Assembly: GCF_014695575.1 (NCBI RefSeq)
Contig: NZ_JACJOO010000084.1
Location: 62,001-126,000 of the forward strand
Source: Leptolyngbya sp. FACHB-8
GTDB lineage: Bacteria; Cyanobacteriota; Cyanobacteriia; Elainellales; Elainellaceae
Direction of reading: 5' to 3'
Length of the DNA: 64,000 nucleotides
Part shown: positions 61,953 to 64,000 of the stretch, in pieces
Layout of the letters: the number at the start of each line of letters is the position of its first letter
Position numbering within the stretch: the first letter of the stretch is position 1
Position numbers and translations under genes: made by a program
Notes under the pieces: model-generated
Database searches by the model: none
What the model was told of the DNA's origin: nothing
The model's input: only the letters and a program-made list of their open reading frames with translations

Positions 61953-62395
61953 ATAAACCTTATAGTTAAGCGTACGTAGAGTTCAATTAAGCAATGACAG
62001 CCAAGTAATGGCTTTTAGAATTTCAGACCTTGCGATCCCAAAAATACACGTATCGTAATGTTAGCTTAAGCTTGCAAAGAATGTCGCTTTCACCTCATAG
62101 CAGTCTTTAGTTTGAGTTCCTAAACTCAACTATACAACTCAGGATAAGGGGTGGAACTGCCTTTAGAAGCAGCTTTGCAGAATTTACTCCATTGCAATAC
62201 CTCTTAAGGCATATCTTCATTTTCTATATACTTTCATAGTTTCCATCAACGCCCTAAACCTAAATTCTGCCATTACAAAGTAGCAGCAGAATCAAGATTT
62301 TGGCTGGAACTGGGGCGAGAGTTTTAGGGTCAGAAGGTGGAGACTTTGACCTCATTTTTGTTCTAATTTAGAGGACTTTAGCTGTTCTTATAGCT
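61953..62395. other. Spacer without gene
   Basis: No supported gene, hairpin or repeat. It lies between two minus-strand genes, so the NYN-gene promoter must be at its left part. Confidence 0.5.
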
Positions 62396-63268
62396 TCACA
62401 GAGGTGATATCAGGTAAGAACACCAATCACTCCAGCTGCCTGCATAAAGTCGGCCTTCTGGTCGTCCAGCCAACTGCAATGACAATAGATTGACGCAGGC
62501 TGTAACCCCAGAACCACAGTACACAATCAGATCAGATTCCTCTGGTAGACCAGCCCAGCGTTGCTGTTGTTCCTCAGGCGATCGCCCATACCCCTGCTCA
62601 TCGGTCACCTCTAACCAGGAATAGTTAACAGCGCCAGGGATATGCCCCGCAATTGGGTCAATCGGTTCAAATTCACCTCGGTAGCGATCGCCCGTCCGCG
62701 AATCTACAAGCACGACTGAGGAGTGTGTCTGAGCCATTTGCACCTGCTCTCGATCCACCACCCAATCCTGCTGAATACGGGGTCGAAACTGCCCCACTGA
62801 TGACGTCGGCAGGTCTGTCGTCATCGGGAATCCGGCTTTTTGCCACCCTTGAAATCCACCGTCCAACAAGGATACTCGCTCATGGCCGAGGTAACGCAAC
62901 AGCCACCAGAACCGGGCTGCAAACGCGAACCGCGAGTCATCATAGACAACAACATGGCTGGGATGATCTGTGTCTTCTGAAGAAATGCCTGCGGCTGCAA
63001 GTTTATTAACCAAGTCTGCAAGATCGGGAAGGGGATGCCGGCCACCATGTTTTTGTGGCACGCTCGACAAATCCTGATTCAGGTCAAAATACACAGCACC
63101 CGGTATGTGACCCTCTTCATATTGAATTCTTCCTAGAGCAGGATTGTCCAAAGAAAAGCGGCAATCCACAATGATAAGGTTAGGTTCGCTGATATGGTCT
63201 TTCAACCAGGTCGCGGAAACAAGGGTTGACGTATCCCCTGGAAAGTAAGGTGTTGGACTGCTAGCCAT
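62396..63268 (-). CDS. Sulfurtransferase with two rhodanese domains
   Basis: The 290-residue protein has two rhodanese domains. The first (LIIVDCRFSLDNPALGRIQYEEGH) is inactive; the second has the active-site loop VYCGSGVTACV with its persulfide Cys, the 6-residue loop type CGSGVT of thiosulfate/mercaptopyruvate sulfurtransferases. It moves sulfane sulfur to thiol acceptors. ATG at 63268 gives the usual short start; upstream Met codons at 63289 exist. No operon partner is seen. Confidence 0.92.
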   Translation of the reverse strand: MASSPTPYFPGDTSTLVSATWLKDHISEPNLIIVDCRFSLDNPALGRIQYEEGHIPGAVYFDLNQDLSSVPQKHGGRHPLPDLADLVNKLAAAGISSEDTDHPSHVVVYDDSRFAFAARFWWLLRYLGHERVSLLDGGFQGWQKAGFPMTTDLPTSSVGQFRPRIQQDWVVDREQVQMAQTHSSVVLVDSRTGDRYRGEFEPIDPIAGHIPGAVNYSWLEVTDEQGYGRSPEEQQQRWAGLPEESDLIVYCGSGVTACVNLLSLQLAGRPEGRLYAGSWSDWCSYLISPL

Positions 63269-63710
63269 AACGAAACCTGACGATATCATTGAATTTAGAA
63301 ACACTTGAAGAACAGGAAGGATTTTATTCTTCTGTTCCTTCAGAAAATTTTGAAGCCCTCATTTATCAAACGCTGAGCGGAGTGAGCGCGGCTACTCAAC
63401 AAATCTCCGATCAGTAAACCTCCGAACGATTTCTCAGCTTAACAAAAGTGTAAAATACACGTTCGTTCAAAATATCTAACTGTGGGGAATACTACTTTAT
63501 AAGGAGTATCCCCGTAGATAAGACTTCGTTTTCTCATCCTAGCTCCGGGAAATAACCCAGTAAATCTCCGTAAAAAACCTGATTTCCGGAATCCCTTCCA
63601 TTGCAGATACTGAGAGAATCCATCCACGCCCTTCGTGAACCGACTGAATCGGTTTTGATATTCTCCAAACCAGCGTTAAGAACACAGTCGTTCGAGAGAG
63701 ACTTTTTCTA
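63269..63710. other. Divergent spacer before the response-regulator gene
   Basis: Holds an imperfect hairpin (GGGGAATACT/AGTATCCCC, 63484-63513) and no supported gene. The promoters of the sulfurtransferase and the response regulator lie here. Confidence 0.45.
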
Positions 63711-64000
63711 GTGAGCGGTCGAGACTCTGACAATCCTAAAGTTCTGGTTGTTGATGATCATCCCTCTAGCCGGATGACAGCGGTTGCCTTGCTTTCCGTT
63801 GAAGGTTATGACGTGCTAGAGGCCGAGAATGGTCTGGCAGCCCTGGAATCCGTCATTGAGATAAATCCAGACTTAATCCTGCTTGACGTTATGATGCCCG
63901 GGATGGACGGCTATGAAGTCTGTCGACGGCTCAAGCAGGATGAGCAAACACGGCTTATCCCCGTCGTGTTTGTCACCGCTCTGAACGATCGGAGAGCGCG
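63711..64000 (+). CDS. Response regulator (N-terminal receiver domain; gene runs off the window)
   Basis: The window ends inside this gene; 96 codons are seen from a GTG at 63711. The receiver domain is canonical: VLVVDDHPSSRMTA (acidic pair), ILLDVMMPGMDGYEVCRRL (phospho-acceptor Asp) and PVVFVTALND (Thr). The output domain lies beyond the window and cannot be named. Confidence 0.9.
   Translation, partial: MSGRDSDNPKVLVVDDHPSSRMTAVALLSVEGYDVLEAENGLAALESVIEINPDLILLDVMMPGMDGYEVCRRLKQDEQTRLIPVVFVTALNDRRA

Overview
This window is chromosomal DNA of a cyanobacterium. It carries genes found only or mainly in oxygenic phototrophs: a CpcS/CpeS phycobilin lyase, Mg-protoporphyrin IX methyltransferase ChlM, ferredoxin-type heme oxygenase, photosystem I factor BtpA, phycobilisome-degradation protein NblB, a CGLD27 homologue and a rimO-crhR pair. 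The palindrome GCGATCGC (HIP1) recurs through genes and spacers. No rRNA, tRNA, CRISPR array, prophage or complete insertion sequence was seen. The species cannot be named from the sequence alone.

Layout. 0-10.6 kb: a frameshifted DUF2721 gene, PPK2 polyphosphate kinase, a RluA-like protein lacking the usual catalytic Asp, a DUF6671 zinc protein, glutaredoxin with an ABC-2 permease, a secreted PPC protein, Dps, an FHA-linked class A PBP and a DHH phosphoesterase. 10.9-15.4 kb: an HNH nuclease and two divergent GT-C-type membrane proteins. 15.6-21.5 kb: a tetrapyrrole/bilin block (lyase, chlM, ho1, then a very large sensor kinase with a DXCF-type cyanobacteriochrome GAF domain). 21.7-29.7 kb: exported proteins, PcrA helicase, fmt and a universal stress protein. 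29.7-31.5 kb: a 1.8 kb stretch without a convincing gene. 31.5-41 kb: VOC protein with DUF423, acylphosphatase, WcaI-like glycosyltransferase, YqeK with RsfS, CGLD27, asparaginase, NblB, a CBS protein and an M42 peptidase. 41-47.6 kb: small membrane and coiled-coil proteins, a degenerate HD-like protein, an SLH lipoprotein, a DnaQ-like exonuclease and a GNAT enzyme. 47.9-64 kb: rimO-crhR, btpA, a VKOR-thioredoxin fusion, a giant coiled-coil/TPR protein, an orphan sugar permease, leuA, a LabA-like NYN protein, a rhodanese and the start of a response regulator.

The most striking signal is between the genes. More than 30 long, often perfect, inverted repeats sit in the spacers, many with TTC(G) loops. 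Several are MITE-like elements rather than plain terminators. Two 132-bp double-hairpin elements each have 12-bp terminal inverted repeats and a perfect 9-bp target duplication. Five elements of a second family (four exactly 101 bp long, one a 58-bp hairpin deletion) each have a 3-bp TAA/TTA duplication, and two of them landed in the stop codons of host genes. A third family of about 94 bp ends in TATAGC and is present four times. Related copies differ by paired substitutions that keep the stems intact.

Start sites were moved from the longest open frame to the start best supported by a ribosome binding site or family alignment from memory. No database search was possible, so family names rest on recognised motifs.
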